Shown here one piece after another: positions 63,643 to 64,000 of a DNA stretch of 64,000 nt; within the stretch, counting starts at the first letter, position 1; each line of letters starts with the position of its first letter. Made by a program: the position numbers and the translations under genes. The notes under the pieces are model-generated. The model saw only the letters and a list, made by a program, of their open reading frames with translations. It did no database searches and was not told where the DNA came from. The DNA lies in contig NZ_AP021875.1 of the NCBI RefSeq assembly GCF_009688965.1, forward strand, positions 3,534,001 through 3,598,000, in the 5' to 3' direction. This DNA is from Desulfosarcina widdelii. GTDB taxonomy: Bacteria; Desulfobacterota; Desulfobacteria; Desulfobacterales; Desulfosarcinaceae.

Positions 63643-63786
63643 CTAATCTTCTATTTGTATTTCGACCCGTTTTTCATTGATAACTTCCTTCGAATAATCT
63701 TTTTTCAGAATCCAAAGGATCCAGACACCGCAGATGATACAAGCCAGCATGGGATGTAAGAATGATAAAAACGCTGCCCAATTCAT
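63643..63786 (-). CDS. 47-residue single-span membrane protein, likely SSS partner
   Basis: The frame starts at an ATG preceded by AGGAGGAG and encodes one hydrophobic helix (MNWAAFLSFLHPMLACIICGVWI) followed by a charged tail (KKDYSKEVINEKRVEIQIED). Its stop is 30 bases before the SSS gene. Small one- or two-helix proteins are known next to SSS symporters (for example DUF4212- or YhdT-like), but I do not recognise this one. Strong ribosome-binding site and tight spacing support a real gene. Confidence 0.75.
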   Translation of the reverse strand: MNWAAFLSFLHPMLACIICGVWILWILKKDYSKEVINEKRVEIQIED

Positions 63787-63804
63787 AGAATCTCCTCCTG
63801 TGTG

Positions 63805-64000
63805 TTACGGGTTGATGTATTCTTCTGCATAATCATTTCTAATCCGCTTTTTATCGAATTTCCCAACACTTGTTTTTTTGATCGCTTCTACGAATTTGAC
63901 TTTATCGGGAAGCTGCCACCGGGCAAATTTTGGGGCAATGAAATCAATGATATCCTGCTCCGTAACCGTTGAATGCTGTTCCCCCTGCATTTTGACGACC
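63805..64000 (-). CDS. C-terminal part of an AMP-dependent acyl-CoA ligase (start outside window)
   Basis: The last 64 residues of an acyl-CoA ligase are visible (VVKMQGEQ, then FIAPKFARWQLPDKVKFVEAIKKTSVGKFDKKRIR). KTSVGKFDKK is the A10 motif with the catalytic lysine. The frame is open to the window edge. It is the second ligase of the region and lies 18 bases before the small membrane protein, so this is the same transcript. The rest of the gene lies beyond position 64000. Confidence 0.85.
   Translation of the reverse strand, partial: VVKMQGEQHSTVTEQDIIDFIAPKFARWQLPDKVKFVEAIKKTSVGKFDKKRIRNDYAEEYINP

Overview
The window reads as chromosomal DNA of a Gram-negative, strictly anaerobic, respiratory bacterium, most likely a sulfate-reducing-type member of the Desulfobacterota (Desulfosarcina-like). 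This is inferred from gene content: a complete seven-gene Mrp antiporter, orphan multi-cluster ferredoxin/cytochrome modules, an AbfD-type radical dehydratase beside CoA enzymes, and TRAP and SSS organic-acid transporters. No rRNA, tRNA or CRISPR array was recognised, so the placement is not proven.

Layout. 1-6,200: the tail of a low-complexity protein, two L,D-transpeptidases, an alpha/beta hydrolase and a membrane Cache sensor fused to a Schlafen/AlbA_2-type domain. 6,200-12,700 (mostly minus strand): an ArgA-like acetyltransferase, purB, a self-inhibited Fic protein and a RecD2-type helicase whose last codons come from a 7-bp tandem repeat. 12,700-21,200 (plus): a methyltransferase, a Ser/Thr kinase directly followed by a glycine-rich protein with a degenerate GGDEF domain, a Tat-type four-cluster iron-sulfur protein with a small membrane subunit, a putative Na+/H+ antiporter and a DUF2889 protein. 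21,400-26,500: an acyl-CoA synthetase, a PsiE-like protein and a UPF0182 protein. 26,800-34,900: mrpABCDEFG, preceded by a tandem-Usp gene and followed by an opposite-strand tandem-Usp gene. 35,100-46,000: CorA, a SatP/YaaH-type acetate permease, a secreted Cache protein, and the alpha-2-macroglobulin/PBP1C pair. 46,000-48,700: an MFS transporter, an AT-rich gene-free stretch and an alpha/beta hydrolase that lacks its nucleophile serine.

48,771-64,000 is one long minus-strand catabolic region: acyl-CoA ligase (partial), a 47-residue membrane protein, an SSS symporter, SDR, TRAP dctP-dctQ-dctM, a second acyl-CoA ligase, a Usp fragment, an alpha-methylacyl-CoA racemase, an AbfD-family [4Fe-4S]/FAD dehydratase, a second DUF2889 protein and a zinc-independent MDR oxidoreductase. 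It looks built to import a carboxylic acid, activate it to a CoA thioester, epimerise it and dehydrate or isomerise it. Two insertion sequences entered this region. Each can be excised on paper using its 6-bp target duplication. One lies at the stop codon of the DUF2889 gene; the other cuts dctQ and removes its last membrane helix.

Two families of small palindromic, MITE-like elements are also present: one at 7,247 and 21,133, each starting at the stop codon of the upstream gene in the same orientation, and another at 37,080 with a half copy at 37,737. The most interesting candidates for new biology are the catabolic region, the kinase/glycine-rich GGDEF-like pair and the Cache-AlbA_2 fusion.
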